64,000 bases of DNA from Chrysomallon squamiferum. Lineage: Eukaryota; Mollusca; Gastropoda; Neomphalida; Peltospiridae. Positions 12,132 through 27,100 of the stretch are shown in pieces (the stretch's first letter is position 1; every line of letters starts with the position of its first letter). The position numbers and the translations under genes are program-made. The notes under the pieces are model-generated. The model was not told where the DNA came from and made no database searches. It was given only the letters and a program-made list of their open reading frames with translations. The stretch is from the NCBI GenBank assembly GCA_012295275.1, contig CM022671.1, positions 7,395,227 to 7,459,226 on the forward strand, read 5' to 3'.

Positions 12132-15100
12132 ATGTCAGGTTTTGTAGGAGGTGGTGATACCCCAAACCCATTTGGAGGACAAACATCTGTCTTTCGTCAG
12201 AACATGGCCACATCACAGCCTTCAGTTTTTGGTTCTGAAACAACATCTGTAAGTACATCTAATGTGTTTGGCACCACACGCATGTCACCATTTGTTCACC
12301 AGGCAAGCAGTGGCAGCTCAGAAAATCAAACAGTGTTTGGAGGATCCAGCAAAGCCAGTTCCGAAACTGTGTTTGGTCAACCAAATACTCAGCCATTTAA
12401 AATCCCCACTTCAGGAACAAACCTACAGAACATCTTTGGAGGAAACAAATTTAATCAAAGTTCTTCTTCATTTGGGCAAGGAAATCAGTCATTAACCAAC
12501 AAAGTTCAGTTTGCTTTTGGAAATCAGACTCAAAGTTCAGGCATGGAATCATCAGGTTTTGGAGGCAAGATGAAAATGGCAACAGCATTTGGTTCCCCTG
12601 CTGTATCCGATTCTTCAACTGCTTCACAAAATTTTGGAATGTCAGGTGATGGTGTTACAAAAACTGAGACATCAGTCTTTGGGAAAAGTGGTTCTACAGT
12701 CTTTGGGGGACAACCAACTACTCAGACAGGCACTGTTTTTGGTAAAACATCAAGTGGACCAGTTTCCAAATCACAGCAACCTAAATATGTTCCACCAAGT
12801 AACAATGTTTTTGGTGCGAGCAGCAGTCCAACTCAGACTTCTATTTCCAGTATTTTTGGAGGTGTTAAATCGTTTGGTTCAGCTTCTCAGTCTGCGCAAT
12901 CTTCAGCTCAGTTTACTTTCACTAATACATCGGTTACTACAGCATCAAAAGAGAAAACTGACGGTGAATCTCCAGTGAAGAGCAGCGCTTCAACAAAATG
13001 GTCACAAAGACGTATTATCCGAAAAAGTTTAGACCAGGGTAAAGTCTCATATTTAAACAAAACCAAAATTTACAGTCATAGATAATTATAAATGATTCTA
13101 CTTTAAAACTGAGATATTTATGTATATATATATACTGTTAATTGCAATATTTAATCATTTATTTAATCATTTTTCCTTATAATCTGCTTCAAACTTCAAA
13201 GTAATTTCTCTCATTTAGTTATTGATTAATCTGTTGGAAAAAAAGAGTTTGGTAGATCAACATTTTATAAAGCACTAACTAACATCAGTTTTAATTATCA
13301 TTATTTTACATTCCAGTATTTGGCAAGTCCTGAAACATACGTCATTCTAGTGTTGATTTTATTTCAAAGTACGTTATTTAATGTTAAATATTAGTTTGTG
13401 TGTGAAACCTGAATTTGTTTTTTTTTTTTTTTTATTATTTTTCTGACTTTTGACAGGAACCTCTGCTTCTGGCCGTAGAAGTGTGTTTTCTAGAAGAGTG
13501 TCTGGTGACAAAAAACAGGAAAAAGATTCAAAATCAGATAATTTGAGTGAAGAGTCAAACAAAGTAGCTGGTAATACCAGTGGTGTGTTTTTCATAATAT
13601 TCAGATAATATACATATGGGATGTGTATTTTTAAAATAATTTTAATGGTTACATTATTATGTTGCAATTTGAAAGAAAAGAAAAGATTCTTGGCATTGTC
13701 ATGCAAATTTTTATCTTTTTTTAATTAGTTATTAAGAATTTTGAAATGTTAGTTTCAAAAATGTCAGCAGACAACGTTCAGTGAAAAGCTAAAATTTTTA
13801 GTCTTTTCTTTTTACATGGATATTTTTGCTGAAGACTTCTCTTCACTGATTCTAAACTGTTTTTATTTTCCTTTCTAGTTCCTTTTAAAGTTTAAAATAA
13901 AAAAGACAATTTCTGTATCAGATAATCCCACCGCCAAAAAAATCAGTTTAAAAACATTTTTACATTTCTTGTGTAGTTTTATTTTTGTTTTTAAGTAAAT
14001 AGGTAAGAAATATGATTTCATTAATAATTTTCCTTGTTTCTGCTTATATTGCACCAATGTGATACAAAAATTATTAAATCATTATTTTAATTTTTTAAGA
14101 ATCTCCCAGTGATAGGTCCAAATATCGACGAATGTCATCCAGTGCTGAAGACATCAGCTCGAAATCGGCCATTGTCTGTAAAGGGATTCCTGTCCGATTA
14201 AATAAAGGGCCTGTTCTCCGCAAACATTTTTCACAGTTTGGTTCTGTATCAAAAGTGTTTCCCAATGTCAATAAAAATTCGGCTATAATTCATTTTCAGG
14301 ACCATGTGAGTACGAATTAGGACTGAGTGTTTGATTTTGTTAACATTTCACTTGTAGCTTTTAATGTATTACTGGAATAATTTAATACTGTATGTTTGTT
14401 CTTGTTAATATTCATCCTTTTTTTTTTTTTGAGCAGCCAACATAGTATTATTTAACAGTTTTTGGATGTTTTAGTGTACATAAATTTTATTCATGCATAC
14501 AGTCGTAAACAAATATTGTTTGGATGTTATATCTTTAGCCTGTATGATGACAATACTTGATTTAGCAAATCTAAATGTGATTAACGCTGCCATTTTCTGC
14601 TATTTTTTCTGCTATTATTCTGTTTATGCTTGCATTAATATGCAATCTGTAATTTAATCTAATAATTTATTTTGATTTATTTTAAAGGATTCTGCCAGCA
14701 GAGCTAAGAGGAAAGGACATACACTGGCTCGAGATATTTCTCCCATACAAATATTCTGGCGTAGCCTCATCACCAAACCTTCACCTACAGACAGATCAAG
14801 AAGAGCAGAACAAATCACTACCACTAAAGGTATTGGAATAAAGTATATTTAAGATTATGTTTAAAAAAATAGGTACTAGAATGAAGTGTAGTTATGGTGG
14901 TGTTAAAACAAGTTTTGGAGAGACATATAGTTAGGAAAAAGGTAATTCATTTACTTATAGTTATGGTAATGTGGGGAGGGAATGGAATGACTTATAAGTC
15001 ATTGTGACGTTAGAATAAAGAAAGTGGAATGAAGTATAATTATCTTGATTTCAAAATAAAGATACTGCAATGAAGTTATCATTGTGTTTGACTTGTAATT

Positions 15101-18100
15101 CACCATTTGACAAAATGTACTGCATTTAGTTGTCCAGTAGGCAGATACAGCTTTTGTATTGGAATTTGTTTTAAAACATTGGTATGATCAGATGATTGTA
15201 AAAATGAAAAATTGGAAGAAATTATAAACATTTGTAATCGCAGATAATAATGCTGATTATCAGTAAGTTCAATAAATAACAGATAGAAGTCTGTAATTAT
15301 AGATAATAGTACCAAATTTATTTTTGTCACAAAATGTTTGTGTGTAAGTAATAATACAAACAAATTGTAACTTGATAACTAACGTCTAGAGTAAATTTAC
15401 CTCTGTTTAATTCACTGAGTATTTAATTTTATATTCTCCATTAGAAACTTCAAGGAAAACTAAATTTGGCGATGGTGATGTTGACGATGAACTGCAGAGT
15501 ATGGCTGGCACCAGTGATGTGCAAGGTCGAAGTGTTCGTGTGCTGAAGAGGCCCAAGGATTCACCGAGCAAGAAAACCTCTGAACCTAAACGAAGATCAG
15601 AGGTGTCTCCTGCTAAAGGAGATATTGGTATAAAAAAAATTCTCATTGGTTTAGAATGAATTAGATATTGGTAATATTTTGTTAGAACATTTCAAGGCAT
15701 TTTAATTTTCTCATATAATGTCTGATCATGTAGTTTTGCTTAGTAACAGACATGAGACAACTGTGTAACAATTGTAATGATTACTATTACAGTTTTTTAA
15801 TATCTGCTTTTCTGATTACAGTTACATTTAATTAATAAAAGTAGCATTATGATTGTGAAAACATGCTCAAATAATTTTATTATAAAAAGATACAACTTAG
15901 AAAAAACATAATTTTAATATTCTTTCATGCTTGTGTTCATGATGTGAGTGGTATTTCTTGTCAGTGACATTGTTTTAAAATTTGTATTATACTTACATGT
16001 CACTACTATAAAATTTAATTATTTTTATTTTAAGTTCCCTTAGCATAATATTAATAACTGATGTTTCCTAACCATTATGATTACTGTTATCAGTTTAGGT
16101 AATTGAATTACAAGTAGAAATGTAATGATAATAATCAGGGCTTAACCTTAGCATTAGCTCTTCTCCAGAATACCAGAATTTTGAATCCAGTTGTTTGCTG
16201 GGCTGCCACCAGTTTTTGTTCTGCTGTCCAGTGACTGACTACACAGTTTTGTTTATCTGTCTCTGAAATTCTAAATTTCATGTGTGTGTTCTCCTGACAC
16301 AAGTCACCATAACAGTGCTAATTGTTTCTGTGATATGATCCACAACATAATTACAGAAGTAAAAGAATATTCAAACAGAAATTGTTTTACAAGGATATAT
16401 CTACAAAAATATACCACACCTACTTTCAATATCAATATCCTTCCATGCTGATTCATAATGTAATGGAAGTTTGTTGACAGTGACTTTGCATAACCAAATA
16501 AGCTGATACAAAGGGAACTTGTTTTAAGAAGAACTAAGAATATTGTTTACAGATACAAGGCCATTTGTAAAGCTTGTATTTTTGTGGATTAACCTTGCAC
16601 CCTTATTTTAAAAAAGGCAGCTGGTAATGCTAATTTAGATAATGGTCTCACAATGGCAAGTGTTTAGCCATTAGTTCTTACTATAAAAGTTTATACAAAT
16701 ATAAATAAATCATTTTAATTTTTAAAACACCTTTATTCTTCTTTTTATAACTTATTATGGGGCTACCAGTGTTTACTGAGGGATACCAAATTTTATAACC
16801 GTGTAGCCCTGAGGGCTGTCAATGAAAAAAGGTTATGACCAAAGCCTGATAATCAATTATGATTATAAATTGTTAGAATATTGGTAAGCATTGTTCTGTT
16901 TGTTTACTTATTTGTTTAATTTTCTTCTTGTTGAAATACACTTAATGTTGAGTGATTTGATTTTTCAGTGTCTATTCAAAATTTGACGAAGGCTGTTGCT
17001 AAGTCTGTCACAGAGAAGATGCAGATACTGGACCAGCGAGACAAACTCATCAGACAAGCAAGAGGTAAGAGAAAAATGTAGATGGGTGTGAATAGATTTT
17101 AATATGTTTGTGTAAATGCAGGTCAAATTTTCTCATCTCTTAATCAATTTTGGCCAGATGTTTATATGAATTAAATAATATTCAAGGGAACACAGAAAAT
17201 CCTTGAAAATGCATGGGTTATTAAGTGAAGTGCACAATGGTAACGATGACTTGATGAACTGTACAACCCAGTTATGTTAAAGTTTTGAGTGGTTGGTTAT
17301 GAAATTGTCAGCACCTCTGTATCCTACCAAACATATAAATCTGAATATACTTTATTGTTTATTTCTCTATATTTGATGATGGTAATAATAATAATAATAC
17401 TTGGAAATATATAAAAATATATGTTTTTATACCAAAATATCTTTGAATTTAAATCTCAGTTATAAATTCTTGTTAGTTTTTGTCCTAAATAATTTTTTTA
17501 TTTTTTTTAAAGTGCTTATATGAATGAGCCTGTGGTGTGTGCAAGTTTCATTCAAGTGTGTGCACTCTTACAAATTCATCACGTGATTTTGTAAGAGCTG
17601 ATGTTTTGTTTTTTTTTGTTTTTTTTGTTTTGTTTTAATAACAAAATATTGAAAACTACTGGTTTATCATTTTAGCTAAACATCGTAGTTTGGAAATGGC
17701 ACAAGCGTTCATTGGCACTTGTAAAGACATGTGTCCTGAGAAAGAGCGCTATGACCGAGAAGACAAGAGAAGACTCAGTATTTTTGAATACCTGTCAGAA
17801 AGTGAATCTACTGTATGTTATCACCATTAACATTCTTCTGTGTATTATGTATCATTGTTATAATTTCTTAATCACCAGTCTTATGTTATTGAATATCAAC
17901 AAACATAATGTAGACATACACTGAGACAGATGCATGAAGATCTAATTTTTGTTTGTCAAATCAGATTCTTGCATTTATTCAACAGTACAGGTTTTTGGAC
18001 CACCAGGATTCAAAAAATTTTGAAGAATAATAACCAAAATTGCAAAATCTCAAGAGCTGCACACTCTGAGATGCCTTTAGTGTTCATAATGTTAAAATTA

Positions 18101-21100
18101 TTGAAGTGTTTTTTCCCACTGTCACATACACGTTAAAATGTTTCAGAAACATTTCTGCATATTATTATACTGTACTGGTTATATTTTTATTGTGTTTTAT
18201 TGTTGTAATTGCAGGCTGGTCAGAACCCCAAAGCTGACCCTGCAAGATGTGTGAAAGAATACTCCAGAGCTTCTGCTGACCAGGTAGAACAGAAATTTAG
18301 TTTTACTTTTATTATTATTATTGCTGTTATGACTTTGATGAGTTTATATATATATGCATGTACTATTATTATTACTGTTATTTGTATTATATTTTGATAC
18401 ATTTATATGTTAATGGATATTAGTATAACTGTTTACATATCAGTAAGTGAAGTCTTATAGGTTACAGGATCAGTATCTATGCACCTAATGGGTCATTTTT
18501 GTTTTTGTTGTATATAATTGTTTTGCCAAAAAAAAAAATGGAAAAGAATTAAATGTTCTGTTACTTAAATTTCAGCATGGCTCAAGCTTTAATCTTGGGG
18601 TCAGATTTATTTTCAGGCAGTTTTGTGAAATGGCACTCTTAAATGTGATTTCTTGTTCAAACAACTATCACACATTTAATTAATTTCTACATTTAAAAGA
18701 TTCCTTGCTGTTATTAAGACATTCAGTATGTGAATATATTTGTGTTTTTTTTTTGTCACAGGAGGAACCACTGCCTCATGAGCTGCGTCCAGAACCAGTT
18801 TTGGCACAGACGATGACCTACTTGTTAATAGAGATTGCAGATCGTGGAGATGATTCCAACTGGTCTGAATGGTATCAGTTTCTCTGGGACAGAACTCGTG
18901 GAATCAGAAAGGTTCGATTCTGTTTACATCTGTGAAAACAGTGTCAAAGAAGAATATAACTGTATTATCATCATCTTCATGTTGCAGTCTAAATTGACTG
19001 AAAGTAGTATTTTGCTTTATCTATTCTAATTTTCATGTATTTGTATGATTTATACACATACACAAAATCATTCCATTAACTAAATTGTATAATTGTATTT
19101 GCAGGAAATCATCCCAATACCTAAATGATATAAATTTTATATTTCTAAGAAAACATTCCGCTAATTAAATTATATACTTATATTTGTAAGAAAACATTCC
19201 ACTAACTAAATTATTTTTTTAAGAAATCATCCTAGTAACTAAATTATATATACTTATATTTGTAACTGAATGAGTTTGAGTAGGAAAATACTCCAGTGCT
19301 AAATTACATAAATGCATTAAACTGTTTGTGTAGGAAATCACTCAGCAGCAGCTGTGTACAGAGACCGCTGTAGGCCTGATTGAGAAGTGCGTGCGCTTCC
19401 ACGTGTTCTGTTCAGAGCGGCTGTGTGAACAGGACATGTCCATCTTTGACGAGAAGATCAACAACGAAAATCTCACCAAGTGTCTGCAGACGCTGAAAGA
19501 GTTTTACCACGACCTGGAAAGAAAGCAAGCCATCTTCTGCACCAGTGAGGCAGAGTTCAGAGCTTACATTGTCCTGATGAACCTGAATGAAGGAGACACA
19601 CTTAGGTAAGTTTTTATTTGAAGATTGTTATCGGTTCCATGATTATTAAAACCACTGTGGATGAATTCATATAGAATAGAACTTTTTAATAAAAAATAAC
19701 AACAGCCCATTGTCTTATTAAGATAAGATTAGATAAAGCTGTGTTAACAGTTTTTGTGATTTGTTTAAGCATTGATTCTCAAACCTTTTTAGGTTATTGC
19801 CCTATTGATTGACTTCATCATCCATTTCCTTTTCAGCCATTTCATAAAACTGTTAAAAAAAATTATTTTTATAATGCACATTGAGTAAAAAACCAAAGCA
19901 ACTGCAAAATTAATAATCTTTATTTCCTCATTAGGAAATTCTTCTGTAGAAGATATTACCGATTTTGGTTACTATCCATTATAATAAAAAAACAAATTAT
20001 AATGACATGAACATTTGTTCACTTTTTATAGCTTATGAAATTTTAAAAAATAAAAATATTTGTTCAGGGAAATCCAACAACTGAGACCTGAAGTTCGAAA
20101 TGCACAGGAAGTAAAACTTGCCATCAAAGTTTACAATGCTCTAAACAGCAACAACTTCGTCAGATTCTTTCGCCTCGTCAAAGAAGCTTCGTTTCTGAGT
20201 GCGTGCATCATGCATCGTTATTTCAACCAGGTTCGGCAGAAAGCACTGAGCACCATTCTAAAAGCTTATCGTGACAAAGGAAGCAAGGTATGAAGTATTA
20301 AATTATTTGTGTGAATGAAGAGCGTATTTGCAAAAGGGCTTAAAGACTGTCACTTTTAAAGACAATACAAAATGCTGAAAAGGATGCAAGCCCTTTTGCA
20401 CCATCAGTATAAATTCAGTGGTCCTTTGTTGTGGACATTGGTCATTTTACACATAATAAGGTGTGTCATCATGAAACAGTAGTTAATCACAAGCAGTCAG
20501 TGCATCAGTGTCATAGGTGAAAGAAAACCCAGTTCTGAAATTAACATGGACTTGATCAAACATTGATTTGACTTTGATTTTTTTTAAATAAATATATTTT
20601 AAAATTGAGATTTATTTTAATTATAGATATCCAAATCTTAAATATATTTTTCTCTTTTTTTTTTTAATGATACAAAATTTGTATAAATATTAAGAATGTC
20701 TTATTCACTGACATTATTTTCCTGTAACATTTAATTAACGTAATCTTGTTGCCTACAAGGTTTAGAACTATTAATAAAAAAAATCATGAGATCACTTTGC
20801 TGTTTTATACCATTTGAGATGAGCTTATTTAACCAAAACCATATTTAATATTAAGTGATTCTAAAACTTTCTATATTTTTTTTTTTTTTTTTTTTCTAAG
20901 TTTCCTCTACAAGATCTAATTCGGATGCTGTATTTTGAGAGCAGTCAAGAAGCCTGCCATTTCTGTGAATTCTACGGACTTCACATACAAGACGAAGCTG
21001 TTATTCTGGAGCGTTCCTCTTTCATCGTTCCAGAAACTTCTTACCCTCCTGTCAGATCCAAGCATTTGATAGAGTCAAAGAGACAGATTCCAGTAGGAGA

Positions 21101-24100
21101 GGTTATAATAATTTACATCATTATTTTTTAATGTTAATGTTATATATTTAATTGATATTTTTTTGGAAGGTGATAAGAGGTGTTCTATATTGATTTGTCT
21201 GCTAAACTAGAGAGAGGGACATAATTCATTGTAGAGAATCTGTTTATGTTGTCAGTTGTTGGATCAGTCCATGCTCCACAACTGGGATAAAAAAGGTAGT
21301 GGTATGTACTGTCCCGGCAAGAGGATGGTGCCTATAAATTAACCCTTGCTGCTATTACAGAAAGAGTAACCCATCTAGTTGGGTTCATTTTGCATTATCT
21401 GAGGAAACCTTAACTATATGATGTAAATAAAATATATTGCATTGTTGAATAAAATATTTCTTTCCTTCATTCTTGAGGTTAGATTTGTAAGCAGTCTGGT
21501 ATATTTCTTGAGATGTAAATGTATAAAGATGTTTCGTCCATTTTTTTTTTTTTTTTGGTTGTAAACATTTGAAAGAGTTTGAGGTAGTTGATGTGTAAAT
21601 TTAGTATGAAACTATTTAGAGATGTTGATGTTAGTTACAAAATGAAATTTATTTTTATTAAAATTGAAACCAACAATAAAAAGTGAAATATTAAACAAAT
21701 GCCAGAAAATTAAAGAATTTTTGCTGATATGTTAGAAAGGTCACTTAATCTGCATTCAGCTTTTATCTTTTGACAAAATGATACAAAATGAATGAAGTAA
21801 AGTTTAATATTTATTATTAGTATTATTATAAATGGAAATGTAAATTATCATTGAAGGTTATGAATGGTGAACCATTTGAAGTTTTCAGACCTCCCCCACC
21901 CACTTGCAGTTTTGACAGTGAGGGAAAATTCATTCTGACAGAAGACCTAAAGACTCAAGGTATGTAGTTGTGTTTTTATATTCACATCGTTTTTCACGAG
22001 TCATTGTATTGAAAGAACAGCTCAACTTTAGAATCTAATAATGATGTCACAGGGTTAACTAAATCTGTCAATTGCAGTAAAATTAGAATTACAGTAATAT
22101 TTTACAACTGAAAAATAATTTTGTCAAGAAAGTGTTTATCACTGCAGCAGTATACACATTAGGGTCTGCTATAATGAATAATTTATAGAAACAATATTTA
22201 CATATTGAACAGTATTTCCTCTGAAATTTGAAAATCCCCAAATGTTTGATAATTTTATTGCGAACACAACAAAATGTTGTTAAGGGTGGATGAATACTTC
22301 ATGTGTATGTGTAATAATAATAATAATATTTTCAGTGTTAGGAAAATCATATTCACAAACAACACTCACTTCTGCCACAAGTTCTCAGCCAGCAGTTTCA
22401 TATCCTGAAGCAGTTGCTGCCGATGATCAACCAGATTTGCCAACACCATCCCTGGAGCCAGCAGAGCCTCTTAAAGTTGTTTTTCCTAACGAGGTACATG
22501 TAACAAACTTTATCAGTAGAATTAAATCAACATTAATATTAAAATAAATATACACTACAAACTCATAGGTACTAGGTGGGTTTTTTTTTTACCATTGTCC
22601 TGTTTTCAGCAGTCAACTCTTCCTTAATAAATAAATAAAAAATAATAAAAATATGATGTTGCTTAAGGTTCATAAAAAAATATTTTCAGGCAATTTAGTG
22701 AAATGACAGTCTGTGTAAATTATAGGAGAAAAAATATTTCAAACTATATTGATGTCTAAAATTGAAATCTAGAATTTTGTTTATAAAAAAAAATGAAAAA
22801 TGAAAAATATATTATTAAAAAACAGCAAAGTGAGGTAAATTTAAAAAAAAAGGTAATTAGTTGTCTGTTGTGCATCACCTTTCATTCACAACATACTTTC
22901 TAATTGCTGCATATTTTAATGCATTAAAACAGTTTTGCATTAAATTACTCTGATTTTTATGAGAATGCAGTACAGCAACATTCATTTTTGTTCACGTCCA
23001 AATCCATCAATTTTTTTTTTCAAAGAATGAGTTTGTATATGTATGTTTGTATATGAAATAACCAGTCAAGATCTTTAAATGTAATTCTGTTTTGCAGTTG
23101 GTCAAGATAATAGCCAAAGACTTGTTTATTGAGGTGATAGATGAGTTTGTTGTCAATATGTCTCAGAGTTTGGTAGTGGCAGCGTTTGAACTAGGTAAAG
23201 CAGCTGAGGGTTCAGCCATGGAATTGATTGAAGAAACATCTCATGCACTTATAAGGTAAACAGCATAAACATTTTATGTTTATTGGGGGGGATGCATGCA
23301 TTTGGTTGTGTACACATGCGTGTGCATTTAAGACAGAGAAGGCAGGATTGATTGATTTATAAATGAGTGGTCACATTTCTGTGCTGAAATGAAGAACTTG
23401 AGAAAAAGTACTCTTTCTTCAACTTAAATGGAAAAGCATGATTCTGTTTTCTTCAGAAATTGAAGTTAATTCATTCAAAATATTTTTAGTCTTAACATTC
23501 ATCCTTTTCTTTTTTTTTTTCTTTTTTTTCATAATTGCATTTTTGACATTTCATATTATTGTTTAATTAGAGTAAATCACATGTTTGCTTGCATTTCAGA
23601 GAGATTTGTGATGATATTTATCAGCAAGAAAAGGAGAAACACAGCAGACAGGAGAGAGAGGCACGGATCGGCTGTATCAGCGAGTATGTCTGTGAAGAAA
23701 TGCTCGAGAATGCTGTAGAGCAGGAAACAAGAAACTTGGTGACAGCTGAAATCAGGTTTCTAGTATTAATTTGTATATTTTGTTATGTATTTGTTTTGCT
23801 TTTTCCCAGCCCTGTGTTAAAGCTGTTTAACTCAGTCAGGTTTTTTGATTCTGTTAAAACATTGTAAATCAAATTTTATATCTCTGCTGTCTGTCAGAAT
23901 GAACGAATGAATGTTAAACGACACCCGAGCAAAAAAAAAAAATATCAGCTACTGGGTGTCCTGTCGGTCAGATTATAATTATTATCATTATTGTTGTTGT
24001 TGTTGTTGTTGTTGTTACTACCACCATCATCATCATTATTATTATTATTGTTATTATATATTTTTTTATTGTTGTTATATTTTTTTATTATTTTTTTTAT

Positions 24101-27100
24101 ATTTTTTTATTATTATTTATTATTGTTAGGATTATTATTTATTATTATTATCTTTCTTTCTTTGTTTCTTTCATCATTTATCTGTTTGTTTGTTTACTAT
24201 TCATTTACATGTAATCACACTAGGTTAATATGTTTATTGTTTAACACCCTGATGTTTAAATTTGTAACAGGGAGAAGTTAGCTGTGCAGAAAAGAAAAAG
24301 AACTGAGCAGTGTATTCAGCTGATAAGTGACGACTGGATTGAAGAAAGTGTTCATGACATGGTCCGTGAAATCTGTTCTCAAGTACATCAAGAAGATGTT
24401 GTTGAGGTCAGTAGTTATTATTTTTACTTCCCTTCTCTCTGCTTTTTATTTTTTTTTAATTTTTTAATTTTTTAAATAAAGAAGTGAGATCTAAGCTGGT
24501 CATAGACATATAATAATTACGTTTTTATCATATTGACTGTATAGCATGACACTGGAGATAAATGTAAATGTCGAAAAGGTTTTCCTTATGTACTGGAGAA
24601 ACGGTAACTTCAGTAATTTTTAATTTATTTTTATTTTTTTTAAATGGATATCTATTTGTATACAAAATAAATTAATGTAAAGTCTATTGATGGCTTTTAT
24701 GCATCTTATTAGGTATATTACTTTTTTAGCAATAATTGGTGTCTAGAAAATGTTAAATCTTATGAAGAATTATGTAAAATGCTTTTACATATCTTTTAAT
24801 AATGTCAGGTTTACATAATACAGCATTGGGTTTGGGGTGAACTCATTTTGTCTTTGTTTTTTTTTGAGAGTGAGTTTGGTTGGATGTCAATACATTTTGT
24901 ACCAAAATATGTTATTTTTATTTATTTTTTAACAGAGACTGAAACAGCTGGACGAAACTGAGGAGTGCATCAAGCTTCATCGCGCAGGCAGACACTTTCA
25001 GGTATGGAAGAAGCGGTACGCAGACAGGATTAAACTGAAGAGAGCGATGCTGGCGTTTCCATGTGCACCGTCCTGTCAGAGCGTGTCTGCTCAGCTGAAA
25101 CAGCTGCTGCCTGACAGAGAGTCGAGTGGCGTAGTAAACAAATCTATATACGTGAACAGACACGCTCGAGTGAACATTGATTCGCCGGTGGACATGTTTC
25201 AGAGGAATCTCCTGCTCACCGCGCAGGTCTCGCTCAAATGTCTGCATCAGCATTTAGTTCTTCAGAAAGCTTGGCAGCCGTACGATGTTGTGTTCATTGT
25301 GGGGAACGAAGTCGGAAATGCAATTCTGTCCAGCAGGGATGAGTATTTCTCAAAAATAGGTGAGAATTTGTGTTCAGATTAGAAAAATGTGAGGTTAATG
25401 TAGATTGCAGTTGAGATGATTTTTCTATGAGTTTTTTTTTATAAAGATCTGTTTGAGAATTTTTTTCTGACAGCTAAAGAAGTTTTACTACATATAAGCT
25501 ATTTAAATGGAAATTTTCTTTGTTGTTTTATTGTCTTTTTTCTTTCTTATTTTTATTTTTATTTTTTTAAAAGAAAGAAAAAGAAAGAAACAAAGAAACC
25601 AAAAAAAACAAAAAAACATGAAATGACCAAAATTAGAAACTTTTTTCGAGCATCTGAAAGAGTAATAGCTTGTGTTTTTGAATGGTTTAGCATAAACATA
25701 TTTTATTTCAAGCAGAAAGGTATTAAACACTTTGCATAAAAATACACACATACTGTCTGTATAAGATGTATATGTGAAACATAAATGGATTTTATTTTCT
25801 GGGTATTTCCTTGTATTAAAAAAGTCTGATAAATTCTGAAATCTGAAACACTTCTGGTTCCTAGCGTTTTGGATTAGCAAACCTCAGTCTTTATTTTTAA
25901 TTACTCTTATAAATCTCTTGGAAGTACACATTACATGTATATTTTATCTGTTGTAATGGTTTTAAAATTCAACTAATAAGTTTTAAAATTTTGCTATTTT
26001 TATTTCTTCTTAGTACCACGAATTTACTGGAAGCTGATCGTGTCATTGCCAGATTGTGAAAAAGATTCTTGGTCAGATGAGCTCAATTCATGGATTTCTG
26101 CAAAATTTCACAAGGGCAAAGTTCCATCTCATCCTTTGTCCAAATACAAGGTACTGATTATCTGGTAATCTTCAAAGTCACTGAAGGTACCTTTTCTCTT
26201 GTGGTGTTAGCTTTCTGTAATTTGCCATGAATATTTTAGTTTTCTTGATAATGGTTTTTCCTTTTTGTAAATTTTGACATTGTTCTTAAAGAACATGTTT
26301 TCAACATTAAATTTATATCAGTGGTTACAAGACACAGTCATCTACACTAATAAACATACAAACCCTATAAACTTGCTCACTCACAAACATACACACACAA
26401 AAACAAATACTTTCACTCACTCACCAAACTGAAAATTTAGACATGCTCTTTATGCTTTAGGGTGAGGTGTTGTGCCTGTATCACAGCAAACTTGAAATGT
26501 CCAATAAACAACGCCTTCATCTTGGAGTCTGTGTAAGAACTGTTGTTGGAAATGTGAACCAAGAGGACATGGAAAACATTGAACAGAATCGCTTGCTTTT
26601 AGGAACTTCAGCAATTATTTTCATCTTACCTGAGCTACGTCCAAGTCAGGTAAGTAAATTTTTTATTTTTTTCCTCCATCCTGTATGCGATATTGAATAT
26701 AAAATTTAAAATTAGTGAAGAATGACTGTTAAAATAGTTTGAAGTTATTTTCCAATTTGATTTCTAAAAGATGGGTAATACTAAAATGCACATATTATTG
26801 CAAATCTAGAAGTAATTTATCTGCTGTTTCATTCAACCCCTTTAAAAACACTCCATTTTCATTCAGAAATTGATAAAACCATAAATTAAGATTACAATGT
26901 TCACCAAGACATGTGTATATATGGTTCAGCTCAGCAATTATTGTATATTAAATGAAGTCCTATAATATTTGCTCTGTCTTGTTGCCTCCCAGACAAAACC
27001 ATTTTTCTTGCTGAATTTTAAATACCACGATTTAATATAATATAATACTATTTAAAAAAAAATTAATAATAATAAATTTGTTGCAAACTAATACATTTCT

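Noticed and set aside
12262-12978. Alternative + frames of 77 and 129 codons inside the first GANP exon
   Set aside because: They are shadows of the FG-repeat coding frame, Leu/Gln/His-rich from frame-shifted Ser/Thr/Gln codons, with no splice or start support.
24936-25359. GC-richer exons 10 and 18 of GANP as possible recently acquired DNA
   Set aside because: They splice in frame and encode conserved parts of GANP; the composition difference is ordinary coding constraint in an AT-rich genome.
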